Positions 7,630-13,467 of a stretch of DNA of 14,097 nt are shown here, piece by piece. The first letter of the stretch is position 1; every line of letters starts with the position of its first letter. Below the pieces are notes generated by a model. That model was not told where the DNA came from. It saw only the letters and a program-made list of their open reading frames with translations, and did no database searches. This DNA comes from JAWLBW01 sp041687475 (lineage in GTDB: Bacteria > J088 > JAWLBW01). Location: NCBI GenBank assembly GCA_041687475.1, contig JAWLBW010000103.1, forward strand, positions 1 to 14,097, given 5' to 3'. A program made the translations under genes and the position numbers.

Positions 7630-7926
7630 TCATTCTTCTTCGGAAGCTCGCGCTATCTGCGCGCCGATCCGTTCGACCGCCAATGTGCGTATCTGGCTTA
7701 TTTTCACCCATGAGCGCTTGGGCAGTCCCTCGGCGGTGCTTTCGAGCGTGAGTGGGAAGCCCGCTCTGGGTTCCTGAATGGTGAGCGCCACCGCGATGAC
7801 GGTTCCGGAGCGATCATTGAACACGTCATGGCTGAGAATGAGCACAGGTCGCAAGCCCGACTGCTCTCGCCCGCGAACCGGGTTGAGATTGGCCCAGCGT
7901 ATGTCTCCCCTCAGTATTCCGGCCAT
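7630..7926 (-). CDS. mazF: MazF/PemK-family toxin, shortened at the C-terminus by an in-frame TGA
   Basis: A 98-residue protein of the MazF/PemK endoribonuclease family, which cleaves mRNA at short motifs and is held in check by its antitoxin. The opening RGDIRWANLNPVRGREQSG, then LRPVLILSHDVFN, TVIAVALT and LPKRSWVKISQIRTLAVERIG follow the family from start to end. The frame stops at TGA 7630-7632 after ARASEEE. Beyond the TGA the same frame continues QRVLEGLTEIIG to a second TGA at 7591-7593, which is what the last MazF helix should look like. With it the protein would be about 111 residues, the usual length. So this allele has lost its last helix by a nonsense change, unless the stop is read through. 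The start overlaps the antitoxin gene by 16 bases, implying translational coupling. Confidence 0.88.
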   Translation of the reverse strand: MAGILRGDIRWANLNPVRGREQSGLRPVLILSHDVFNDRSGTVIAVALTIQEPRAGFPLTLESTAEGLPKRSWVKISQIRTLAVERIGAQIARASEEE

Positions 7927-8153
7927 GCGTCAAGCTCAGTAGTAAGCCCTTCTTCGGCCCAGCTACGCTCTTCGTCGCGGTTCAACTTGGCGCTCTCGCG
8001 GGCAAGGCGCGTACGACGCAGCCGAGTGAGCTTCTCAGACAAGGCAGCTTCTACCGCCCGGCTACGGTTGGGGAATTGAGCCTGTGCTATCAGCGTGTCA
8101 AGTTGCTCGAGGAGTGACGCATCAACGGTAACAGCGATCTTGGTTTTGGGCAT
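7911..8153 (-). CDS. Ribbon-helix-helix antitoxin of the MazF module
   Basis: An 80-residue protein with a CopG/MetJ-type ribbon-helix-helix N-terminus. KIAVTVDASLLEQLDTLI forms the strand and first helix, and NRSRAVEAALSEKL the second. A charged C-terminal tail (ESAKLNRDEERSWAEEGL) is the usual toxin-binding part. It precedes and overlaps mazF by 16 bases, the normal antitoxin-first order. It should neutralise MazF and repress the module's promoter. ATG 8153 is chosen because GAGG lies 6 bases upstream (8160-8163 on plus) and the strand that should start the fold begins at once. An ATG 10 codons earlier (8183) has no comparable site. The gene is divergent from selO, 94 bases away. Confidence 0.85.
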   Translation of the reverse strand: MPKTKIAVTVDASLLEQLDTLIAQAQFPNRSRAVEAALSEKLTRLRRTRLARESAKLNRDEERSWAEEGLTTELDAWPEY

Positions 8154-8247
8154 AGCCAACCTCGCAGTAGGATGATTCACCATACCACAGCTCGGAAGTG
8201 TGAGATTTACCCCCGAATGGTACCGTGAATGCAGGGGGGAAGAGCCG

Positions 8248-9735
8248 ATGCCACCACGTTTTCCGTTCGATAATTCCTACGCGCGCCTGCCCGAACAATT
8301 CTACGCGCACGTTTTTCCGACACCGGTCGAGTCGCCGCAGCTCATCAAGGTGAATGAGGCCCTGGCCCTGCGACTGGGCATCGACGCCGAATGGCTCGCG
8401 AGCGACGGAGGCGTACAGGTGCTGGCCGGAAACGAGGTGGTTCCGGAGTCGACCCCCATCGCCACCGCCTATGCCGGCCACCAGTTCGGCAACTTCGTGC
8501 CCCAGTTGGGCGACGGTCGGGCCGTCCTTCTCGGCGAAATCGTCGACGACAGTGGTAAACGGGTCGACGTGCAGCTCAAGGGCGCCGGACGCACGCCCTT
8601 CTCGCGGGGCGGCGACGGCCGGGCGCCGCTCGGACCGGTTCTGCGCGAGTACGTCGTGAGCGAGGCCATGGCCGCACTGGGCATTCCCACGACCCGCGCG
8701 CTCGCCGCCGTAACCACGGGTGAAGCGGTGTTCCGCGAAGATACCCTGCCGGGCGGTGTTCTCACCCGTGTGGCCTCGAGCCATATTCGCGTGGGCACCT
8801 TTCAGTTTTTCGCGGCCCGCCGCGATGGGGAAGCGCTGCGCCTGCTCGCCGACCATGTCATCGCCCGGCACTATCCCCAAGCCGCGCAAGCCCCCCGACC
8901 CTACCGCGCCCTGCTCGATGCCGTCATTCGCGCGCAGGCCGAACTCATCGCCAAGTGGATGCTCATCGGCTTCATTCACGGCGTCATGAACACCGACAAC
9001 ATGTCCATTGCCGGCGAAACCATCGACTACGGCCCCTGCGCCTTTCTCGACACTTACGATCCCCAGACGGTCTACAGCGCCATCGACCGTGACGGACGGT
9101 ATGCCTACTTCCGCCAGCCGGCCATCGGCCAGTGGAATCTGGCGCGTTTTGCCGAAACCCTGCTTCCGCTGTTGGCCGACGATACCGACGCGGCCGTCAA
9201 GGATGCCGAGTCGGCTCTCGACGCATACCCGGCCATCTTCCAGCAAGCGTATGAACGCGGACTCTGCCGGAAACTCGGCCTCACCACCGAGGCCGAAGGA
9301 GACGCCGAACTGGGGCGCGACCTGCTGCAACTGATGCACGACAACGGGGCCGACTTCACCCTTACCTTCCGCCGCCTGAGCGAAGCCGCCGCCGCAGTGG
9401 ATGATGACAAGCGCGACGGCGAGGTCCGCGCCCTCTTTACCGACGGCGCCGCTGTGGACGCGTGGCTGAAGCGATGGCGCCAACGGCTTTCCCGCGAATC
9501 GGGTGATCCGGCGGCACGGGGGGCGGCCATGCTGTCGGTGAATCCGCTCTACATACCCCGGAACCACCTGGTCGAAGCGGTCATTCAGGCGGCCATTCAC
9601 GACAACGACTTCGCGCCGTTCCACGAACTGGCGGCCGTGCTCGCCGACCCCTTCGAACGCAAGCCCGGATTCGAACGGTATGAAAGCCCTCCCCACCCCC
9701 ACGAGCGTGTGCACCGTACGTTCTGTGGAACGTGA
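8248..9735 (+). CDS. selO: Protein adenylyltransferase SelO (YdiU family)
   Basis: A 495-residue pseudokinase-fold enzyme that transfers AMP from ATP to Ser, Thr or Tyr of target proteins; in E. coli it has been linked to the response to oxidative stress. Family signatures run in order: AYAGHQFGNFVPQLGDGRA (about 75-92), VQLKGAGRTPFSRGGDGRA (about 108-126), GGVLTRVASSHIRVGTFQ (about 169-186) and HGVMNTDNMSIAGETIDYGP (244-263). In the last, D250 is the expected catalytic base, and N251 and D260 the metal ligands. The protein ends HRTFCGT, the usual bacterial C-terminus with the redox cysteine. An in-frame GTG at 8200 would add 16 unusual residues. ATG 8248 is preferred because a purine-rich GGGGGGAAGAG precedes it and the normal family start follows. 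Confidence 0.96.
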   Translation: MPPRFPFDNSYARLPEQFYAHVFPTPVESPQLIKVNEALALRLGIDAEWLASDGGVQVLAGNEVVPESTPIATAYAGHQFGNFVPQLGDGRAVLLGEIVDDSGKRVDVQLKGAGRTPFSRGGDGRAPLGPVLREYVVSEAMAALGIPTTRALAAVTTGEAVFREDTLPGGVLTRVASSHIRVGTFQFFAARRDGEALRLLADHVIARHYPQAAQAPRPYRALLDAVIRAQAELIAKWMLIGFIHGVMNTDNMSIAGETIDYGPCAFLDTYDPQTVYSAIDRDGRYAYFRQPAIGQWNLARFAETLLPLLADDTDAAVKDAESALDAYPAIFQQAYERGLCRKLGLTTEAEGDAELGRDLLQLMHDNGADFTLTFRRLSEAAAAVDDDKRDGEVRALFTDGAAVDAWLKRWRQRLSRESGDPAARGAAMLSVNPLYIPRNHLVEAVIQAAIHDNDFAPFHELAAVLADPFERKPGFERYESPPHPHERVHRTFCGT

Positions 9736-9762
9736 GCCGAGCCGGGGGGCGGCGAGAGCAGT

Positions 9763-9776
9763 TTCCCCATGGGGAA
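9763..9776. repeat. 14-bp perfect palindrome downstream of selO
   Basis: TTCCCCATGGGGAA is a perfect palindrome 28 bases past the selO stop. There is no T run on either strand, so it is not a normal intrinsic terminator. It could be a protein-binding site or a small hairpin at the 3' end of the mRNA. Its function is unknown. Confidence 0.4.
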
Positions 9777-9883
9777 GACGCACCGCATTCAATCCATCTC
9801 CGACTTCATCTTGTGGTAGGCTTCGTATTGCGCCGCCGGTGCGGTGACATCGGAGACACATCCCCAGGCAAGAGGAACGCTGC

Positions 9884-10150
9884 ATGAACGTTGAAGCCAC
9901 GATCGAGCTGGTGGTCGTTTTCAAGAAAGGCATCTCACCTGAGGAAGCCGAAGCAACCATGCGTTCCTTGGGACGGCCGTTCCGCGAGGGCATGGACTCC
10001 AGTCGCGGAAAGATATATTTCTACAGTACCGGACCGAAGTTTCGCCTGCCGGTTTCCCCCGACGAAGCGCCGGCTCTCACGAAGCGCCTCGGCAAGATGA
10101 GGCAGGTGTACGAGGTGTACAAGGCCGACTGGAACATCGTCAAGGATTGA
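9884..10150 (+). CDS. Small conserved-looking protein of unknown function
   Basis: An 88-residue soluble protein that I do not recognise. It begins with a strand (ATIELVVVFKKG), then a helix (SPEEAEATMRSLG), a strand pair around RGKIYFYSTGPKFRLPVS, a helix (APALTKRLGKM) and a final strand (VYEVYKADWNIV). This beta-alpha-beta-beta-alpha-beta order would suit a ferredoxin-like fold (inference only). AGAGG precedes the ATG by 9 bases. It has no signal peptide or membrane segment. The order of predicted elements and the ribosome site make a real gene likely. It stands alone between selO and the convergent XRE gene. Confidence 0.7.
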   Translation: MNVEATIELVVVFKKGISPEEAEATMRSLGRPFREGMDSSRGKIYFYSTGPKFRLPVSPDEAPALTKRLGKMRQVYEVYKADWNIVKD

Positions 10151-10270
10151 GAACGCCTTTCGGGTGGAAGCCTATGTTTCTACGCGCACCCCATGCCGGT
10201 ACCCTCCATAGTAATGCGGCGCATTGGACCCGCCGACCAGCCGAGAAGCGTCTGGGTGACGTAGCGTATA

Positions 10271-10585
10271 TCACGCCGCCGCAATCTTCTTGCCGATAGC
10301 CTTCTTGTCGACGCCGAGTTTCAGCAGCGTCTTGAGAAGAAGGTCGAACGATACCGCGGGGTCTCCTCCCTCCATCTTGGCGACTCTCGATTGACTGGAA
10401 CCGATTTGACTCGCTACCTCGGCCTGCGTCATTCCACTGGCCTTTCTTGTTGCAGCAACTTCACGCGAAAGGGCCAGCTTGAGTTCAATGAGCGCTTCCT
10501 CTTCCTTCGAAAGGCCGAGGAAATCGCCGGCGTCACCGACATTCCAACCCTTTTCTTCCAATTGATTCCTTTTACTGCCCGGCAT
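10271..10585 (-). CDS. XRE-family HTH regulator, HigA-like orphan antitoxin
   Basis: A 104-residue protein. Residues 1-45 include a WNVGDAGDFLGLSKEEEALIELKLAL segment typical of a widespread class of short XRE proteins. Residues about 46-90 are the helix-turn-helix: RKASGMTQAEVASQIGSSQSRVAKMEGGDPAVSFDLLLKTLLKLG. Such proteins often act as antitoxins and autorepressors. I find no RelE/HigB-like toxin gene on either side. The promoter lies directly upstream, and the 120 bases downstream hold no usable frame. A GGAAGG-type ribosome site lies rather far (about 12 bases) from the ATG. Confidence 0.85.
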   Translation of the reverse strand: MPGSKRNQLEEKGWNVGDAGDFLGLSKEEEALIELKLALSREVAATRKASGMTQAEVASQIGSSQSRVAKMEGGDPAVSFDLLLKTLLKLGVDKKAIGKKIAAA

Positions 10586-10627
10586 GATCTACTTGTACCT
10601 TCCTCAGAAGAAGGCCGCCCTCGGTTC

Positions 10628-10656
10628 ACGATATGTCAGATTCGACATTTGTTCAA
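10628..10656 (-). promoter_or_regulatory. Promoter with embedded palindromic operator of the XRE gene
   Basis: On the reverse strand TTGAAC (10651-10656) and TATCGT (10628-10633) stand exactly 17 bases apart. The spacer contains an inverted repeat, ATGTC-N6-GACAT on the plus strand (10633-10648). A palindrome between -35 and -10, about 45 bases before an HTH gene, is the classic autorepression layout. The likely ligand is the XRE protein itself. Confidence 0.6.
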
Positions 10657-10779
10657 GGGGGACGCGTTCGCGCCCCGACCGGCGCCCCGGTTGTGATAGG
10701 CTCAGGCTGATAGTCGGCCCCTGCCTGTAGAGGTGACCGTTTGCCGGAAAGTCACTCATATCTACCCCTGTAGCTCCCC

Positions 10780-11259
10780 ATGTCTACCAACCCCACGCAA
10801 ATACGCCGCCTCGGCCCCACCGACATCCCGGTCATGCGGGCCATGCTCGCCATGTTCGGAGAGGCTTTCCACGAGGTGGAAACCTACACGGCCGCCCAGC
10901 CGAGTGATGACTACCTCCGCTCCCTCCTGGAAAGCGACACCTTCTTCGCGCTGGCCGCGTTGAAGGGCGATACGGTAGTCGGGGGATTGGCCGCGTACGA
11001 GCTGCGCAAGTTCGAGCAGGCGCGCACTGAAATCTACATCTACGATCTGGCCGTCGCCGAGAGTCATCGGCGTGAAGGTATCGCCACGGCTCTCATCCGC
11101 GAACTTCAGGGGATTGCACGTGCGCGGGGCGCCTGGGTCATCTACGTGCAGGCCGATTATGCGGATGCGCCCGCCGTCGCCCTCTACGAGAAGCTGGGCG
11201 CCCGTGAAGAAGTGTTGCACTTCGACATTCCGGTCGAAGCGGACGAAAGCGGCGATTGA
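10780..11259 (+). CDS. aac(3)-I: Aminoglycoside 3-N-acetyltransferase, AAC(3)-I type (GNAT fold)
   Basis: A 159-residue GNAT enzyme. It follows the AAC(3)-I proteins, known for acetylating the 3-amino group of gentamicin-class drugs with acetyl-CoA, along its whole length: RRLGPTDIPVMRAMLAMFG, YTAAQPSDDYL, LAALKGDTVVGGLAAYEL, KFEQARTEIYIYDLAV, then the acetyl-CoA loop HRREGIATALI, GAWVIYVQADYADAPAVALY, EKLGAREEVLHFDI. The last two segments are hallmark AAC(3)-I sequence. ATG 10780 has no Shine-Dalgarno. A weak TATCTA (10759-10764) and a GTGAC...GTCAC inverted repeat lie just upstream, so a very short leader is possible. No attC follows the stop, so unlike most mobile relatives it is not a cassette. 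Resistance in this host is inferred, not shown. Confidence 0.88.
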   Translation: MSTNPTQIRRLGPTDIPVMRAMLAMFGEAFHEVETYTAAQPSDDYLRSLLESDTFFALAALKGDTVVGGLAAYELRKFEQARTEIYIYDLAVAESHRREGIATALIRELQGIARARGAWVIYVQADYADAPAVALYEKLGAREEVLHFDIPVEADESGD

Positions 11260-11363
11260 GCAGGCCGTACGGTCCCGGTCCCGGCTCCCCGCCACGGCCG
11301 GCTTGCGCCAACCGGCGCCCGTTCGGCCGGGCATGCGAATATGAATTAACTTGAGGAAGCGAA

Positions 11364-11759
11364 ATGCAGGACGTCCGCCACATCAGTATCTTTATCGACC
11401 GCTCGCCGGATGACGTCTATGCGTTTGCATCCGACCCGCGGAACCTACCCCAATGGGCAGCAGGGCTCGCGCGCTCCGAGGTCAAGGCGGACGGCGATGC
11501 GTGGATTGTCGAAGCGCCCTTCGGGAAGGCGACCGTCCGCTTTGCCCCAGGGAACCGGTACGGCGTGCTCGATCACGACGTCGCGCTCGACTCCGGCGAA
11601 ACCGTGCACAACCCCATGCGCGTCATCGCCAACGGCGCCGGAAGTGAATTCGTCTTCACCCTCTTCCACCGACCCGAAATGAGCGATGCGCAGTTCGAGG
11701 CCGACGCGATTGCTGTCAAGAAGGATCTGCAGCGCCTGAAGGAGCTGCTGGAGGGCTGA
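11364..11759 (+). CDS. SRPBCC-family protein
   Basis: A 131-residue soluble protein of the SRPBCC (START/Bet v1-like) superfamily, whose members hold hydrophobic ligands in a helix-grip cavity. The opening RHISIFIDRSPDDVYAFASDPRNLPQWAAGL is the usual first strand plus helix pair with a Pro-x-Trp end. Beta strands follow (WIVEAPFGKATVRFAP, GVLDHDVAL, EFVFTLFHRP), and the last helix (FEADAIAVKKDLQRLKELL) caps the cavity. GAGGAAG sits 5 bases before the ATG. The ligand is unknown. It lies 104 bases after the acetyltransferase gene on the same strand and could be co-transcribed, though nothing links them functionally. Confidence 0.85.
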   Translation: MQDVRHISIFIDRSPDDVYAFASDPRNLPQWAAGLARSEVKADGDAWIVEAPFGKATVRFAPGNRYGVLDHDVALDSGETVHNPMRVIANGAGSEFVFTLFHRPEMSDAQFEADAIAVKKDLQRLKELLEG

Positions 11760-11995
11760 GGGGGGTGGATTATCGCACCTAGGGGTAGGAGGTCCACATC
11801 GAGTTGCCATGTGGCGCAGAGCGCCACGGACAACGAGATGCGCGCGACAAGTCGAGCAAAGAAAGGGGCGGAAAAAGGTCGTGACATTTCGGCTACCCTC
11901 CGACACACGCCTGCTGGTAGCTTGACCCTGACCTGCAATCCCCAATCCCTGATGTTCCTGCACGTCTTCAGTCTGGAGGGACGACCCCGCCGTAG

Positions 11996-12084
11996 CCCGG
12001 GACGCAAGTCCCGGGTAACGGAACGAAAACGAAAGATGAACCCCGAAGGGGTGACTTCTCTTTTCCCGGGGTGCTAACCCCGGG
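11996..12084. repeat. Cluster of three perfect GC-rich hairpins
   Basis: CCCGGGAC-GCAA-GTCCCGGG (11996-12015) is an 8-bp stem with a GNRA-type tetraloop. CCCC-GAA-GGGG (12041-12051) is a small stem. CCCGGGGT-GCTA-ACCCCGGG (12065-12084) is another 8-bp stem with a 4-base loop. The first and third share the same plan (CCCGGG core, 8 bp, loop GCWA). None is followed by a T run. They resemble dispersed palindromic (REP-like) units more than terminators. Confidence 0.7.
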
Positions 12085-12147
12085 TCCTCGGCACGAGCGG
12101 CCGCCGTGCAATTGCCTGCCGACCCTATCCCCTGCTGAACGGCCTGG

Positions 12148-12227
12148 ATCCCTTCCTCCGCTGCCGCTGCGGAAGGGATGACAGTGCGCCCGGTGAGAGC
12201 AGCGGAGCAGGGGCCTCCGGCCCCTGC
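12148..12227. repeat. Two further perfect hairpins
   Basis: ATCCCTTCC (12148-12156) pairs with GGAAGGGAT (12171-12179) around a 14-base loop. GCAGGGGCC (12207-12215) pairs with GGCCCCTGC (12219-12227) around TCC. Both stems are 9 bp without mismatch. With the three stems just upstream they make five perfect hairpins in about 230 bases. Confidence 0.65.
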
Positions 12228-12421
12228 GACCCCCACGCCAACAACTGCACCCGTGTCATTCCGCCGAAACGCATTGTAGGCGGAATCTGCGCACGTGCAG
12301 CACGTGCGGGAACCGGCCGACCGGAAATTACCTTCCCACATGCCCGAGTCCAGATTCATAGCAGAATCCATAGGCAGGCCGTCAATTGCGATGCAGCAGT
12401 CTTCTCCCCGTCTTAGTCTTC

Positions 12422-12446
12422 GATCTGCGATCTGGGATCTGCGATC
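12422..12446 (+). repeat. 7-bp tandem array, copy A (GATCTGC/GATCTGG units)
   Basis: Units GATCTGC, GATCTGG, GATCTGC, then partial GATC follow without gaps. The same units occur at 12907-12933. In a coding frame on the reverse strand they read as repeated RSQIAD, explaining that motif in spurious translations of both regions. Confidence 0.8.
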
Positions 12447-12546
12447 CTCCAGTGGCCACCCCTCCGACCGTCGCAACCTCCGGCATTCCAAGGGTACACC
12501 AAGGCAAAATTCAGACGGTTTTCGCCTGTTTTCACATACTTACGAC

Positions 12547-12563
12547 TTTGTAAATTTTACAAA
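12547..12563. repeat. 17-bp AT-rich palindrome
   Basis: TTTGTAAA-T-TTTACAAA is a perfect inverted repeat with a one-base centre, in the most AT-rich short stretch of the gene-free region. It has the size and symmetry of a dimeric regulator site, but no gene start is close. Confidence 0.45.
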
Positions 12564-12743
12564 ATGGCCCGAAGGGGTCTTCGGCGCTTTCCTGCCTGAG
12601 GCCCCGGTTGGGTAGGGAGACCACAACCGGAAACGGGTAGGCGGTGACTTCTCCCGCCCTTGTTTGCGATCTGCTACGAAAACACCGCCTTCGTTCCCCC
12701 TGACCCCGACGGAGGCACAAAACCGGAAATCAATTGTCCGGTG

Positions 12744-12773
12744 CCCCCTTCGGGGGCGGAGGGGGAGTTTTTT
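12744..12773 (+). terminator. Terminator-like hairpin
   Basis: CCCCCT (12744-12749) pairs with AGGGGG (12760-12765), followed by AG and six T (12768-12773). An alternative inner stem, GCCCCC-TTC-GGGGGC, competes. No gene ends just upstream, so its client is unknown. Confidence 0.4.
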
Positions 12774-12906
12774 ACACGTTTACGGGTGCCGCCGTTCAGG
12801 CCTTGCCGTGAATCGGCTGTCCAGTCATCAGCTTCCAAATCGAGGGGGAAGCACTATCCGTTAGCCGGAGCCTCAATCAGGGGGTGAGCAGCATTCTTCC
12901 TGTCCC

Positions 12907-12933
12907 GTCTGCGATCTGGGATCTGCGATCTGG
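12907..12933 (+). repeat. 7-bp tandem array, copy B, at the intI break
   Basis: A partial unit GTCTGC is followed by GATCTGG, GATCTGC, GATCTGG and then GACTTTC. It lies 6 bases from the point where integrase homology stops (12940). Shared units with 12422-12446 make the two arrays possible ends of a deletion or slippage event. Confidence 0.8.
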
Positions 12934-12939
12934 GACTTT

Positions 12940-13008
12940 CCTATAGCGATAATGCTTGACCCGGATCCGCTCCCGGACACGGTCGAGTAGTTTCGGCTTG
13001 TTTTCCAT
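12940..13008 (-). pseudogene. intI: Integron integrase IntI, N-terminal remnant (about 23 codons)
   Basis: On the reverse strand an ATG at 13008 opens MENKPKLLDRVRERIRVKHY and RYR. This is the characteristic N-terminus of integron tyrosine recombinases (KPKLLDxVRxxIRxKHYSxRTE...). After RYR the expected TExAYxxWIRRFI helix is absent. The frame instead runs into the GATCTG array (KVPDRRSQIADG). I find no core-binding box or catalytic RHRY region elsewhere in the window, so at least 90% of the gene is gone. Orientation away from the cassettes at 13037 onward is the classic integron layout. Confidence 0.8.
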
Positions 13009-13036
13009 GACAACCGTCGGGTATGGTAATTGCTGA

Positions 13037-13043
13037 GTTAACC
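13037..13043 (+). other. Candidate attI core site
   Basis: GTTAACC lies 29 bases upstream of the intI ATG, where attI is expected, and differs from the GTTRRRY core by one base. It is the best candidate between intI and the first ORF of the array, but the match is imperfect and attI sites have no strong secondary structure to confirm it. Confidence 0.3.
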
Positions 13044-13081
13044 TCTGAATCACCGAAGCGATTCCAAGGCCAGCCCAGTAT

Positions 13082-13360
13082 ATGACGGTTGCCCGACAAA
13101 CGCTGTCCGAAGATTCAGCGGCTTCAAGCCGGGTGGAAAGACGGCGAGGAGCCGGTGAATATATGTTCACAGCGCCTCTGCCCCGCACCTTCGTGCTTGA
13201 GGCCGGTCGGAAGGAAAGCCGGTTTTCCCGGTCGGTCGGAGGGCGTGCGAAGAGATTCTGCTCATCTCCGTGCGCGTGCTTGCCCTGCGGCTCGGTCTCT
13301 AGCATGATCCGGCGGGGCTGCACGTCCCTGAGCGGGGGCTCTGCTTGCACTGCGCTGTGA
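13082..13360 (+). CDS. Possible ORF of integron cassette 1 (doubtful)
   Basis: A 92-residue frame. Its TGA stop (13358-13360) falls inside the R'' box of the following attC, the position normal for cassette genes, and its ATG is about 40 bases after the attI candidate. The protein (Arg/Ser/Cys-rich, e.g. FCSSPCACLPCGSVSSMIRRG) resembles no family I know, has no convincing helix or strand pattern and lacks a ribosome site. Cassettes without a real gene are common, so this may be a non-coding cassette. Confidence 0.25.
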   Translation: MTVARQTLSEDSAASSRVERRRGAGEYMFTAPLPRTFVLEAGRKESRFSRSVGGRAKRFCSSPCACLPCGSVSSMIRRGCTSLSGGSACTAL

Positions 13361-13442
13361 ACAAGCCACTCGAGCGGACCGCATAGCGGTACGCATGGTA
13401 TAACCAAGTGAAGAATGGCGGCCGCTCACCGGCCCGTTAGGT
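13356..13442 (+). other. attC recombination site of integron cassette 1
   Basis: The site has the full attC plan. R'' is TGTGAAC (13356-13362) and R' is GTTAGGT (13436-13442, perfect GTTRRRY); R'' pairs with R' mainly through AAC/GTT. Two 7-base unpaired spacers follow (13363-13369 and 13429-13435). The stem pairs T13370 with A13428, GAGCGG (13372-13377) with CCGCTC (13422-13427), and CCGC (13379-13382) with GCGG (13418-13421). C13371 and A13378 are left extrahelical, at the same places as in well-studied attC sites such as that of aadA7. The loop is 35 bases. R'' departs from RYYYAAC, as the outer box often does. Integrases recombine the folded bottom strand, cutting next to the G of GTTAGGT. 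Confidence 0.85.
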
Positions 13443-13467
13443 ATTCATTGAACCTCCCCGCCTTGCG

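Larger units (their letters stand above)
11760..12939. other. Gene-free, repeat-rich intergenic DNA
   Basis: About 1.2 kb in which I accept no coding sequence. The open frames here run through palindromes, lack family resemblance and have poor starts. The stretch holds several GC-rich hairpins (11996-12227), two short 7-bp-unit arrays (12422-12446 and 12907-12933), an AT-rich palindrome (12547-12563), a terminator-like hairpin (12744-12773), and the 11-mer ggtgacttctc twice (near 12050 and 12645). It separates the housekeeping-like left part from the integron remnant and may have formed by decay and repeat invasion. Confidence 0.7.

Noticed and set aside
9781..9850. Reverse-strand peptide ending YEAYHKMKSEMD between selO and the small unknown gene
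   Set aside because: It looks protein-like over about 20 residues and could be a gene relic, but the frame has no start codon and no recognisable family.
8122..9993. 623-residue open frame antisense to selO
   Set aside because: selO has full family support on the other strand. High GC at third positions keeps the mirror frame open, and this frame has no recognisable domain.
10780..11363. aac(3)-I as an integron cassette
   Set aside because: Mobile relatives usually are cassettes, but no GTTRRRY core or attC stem lies in the 104 bases after the stop.
11260..11363. GCCGG...CCGGC hairpin after the acetyltransferase as a terminator
   Set aside because: No T run follows on either strand.
11811..12077. 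88-residue plus-strand frame in the repeat region
   Set aside because: Its second half is the translation of the palindrome cluster; there is no ribosome site and no family resemblance.
12607..12613. GTTGGGT as another integron core site
   Set aside because: It fits GTTRRRY but no matching R'' or stem is found upstream. A seven-base degenerate motif is expected by chance about once per kilobase per strand.
12877..13407. 176-residue reverse-strand frame covering the intI remnant
   Set aside because: Only the part from Met at 13008 to about 12940 is integrase. The upstream portion crosses the attC and cassette 1, and the downstream portion is 7-bp repeat.
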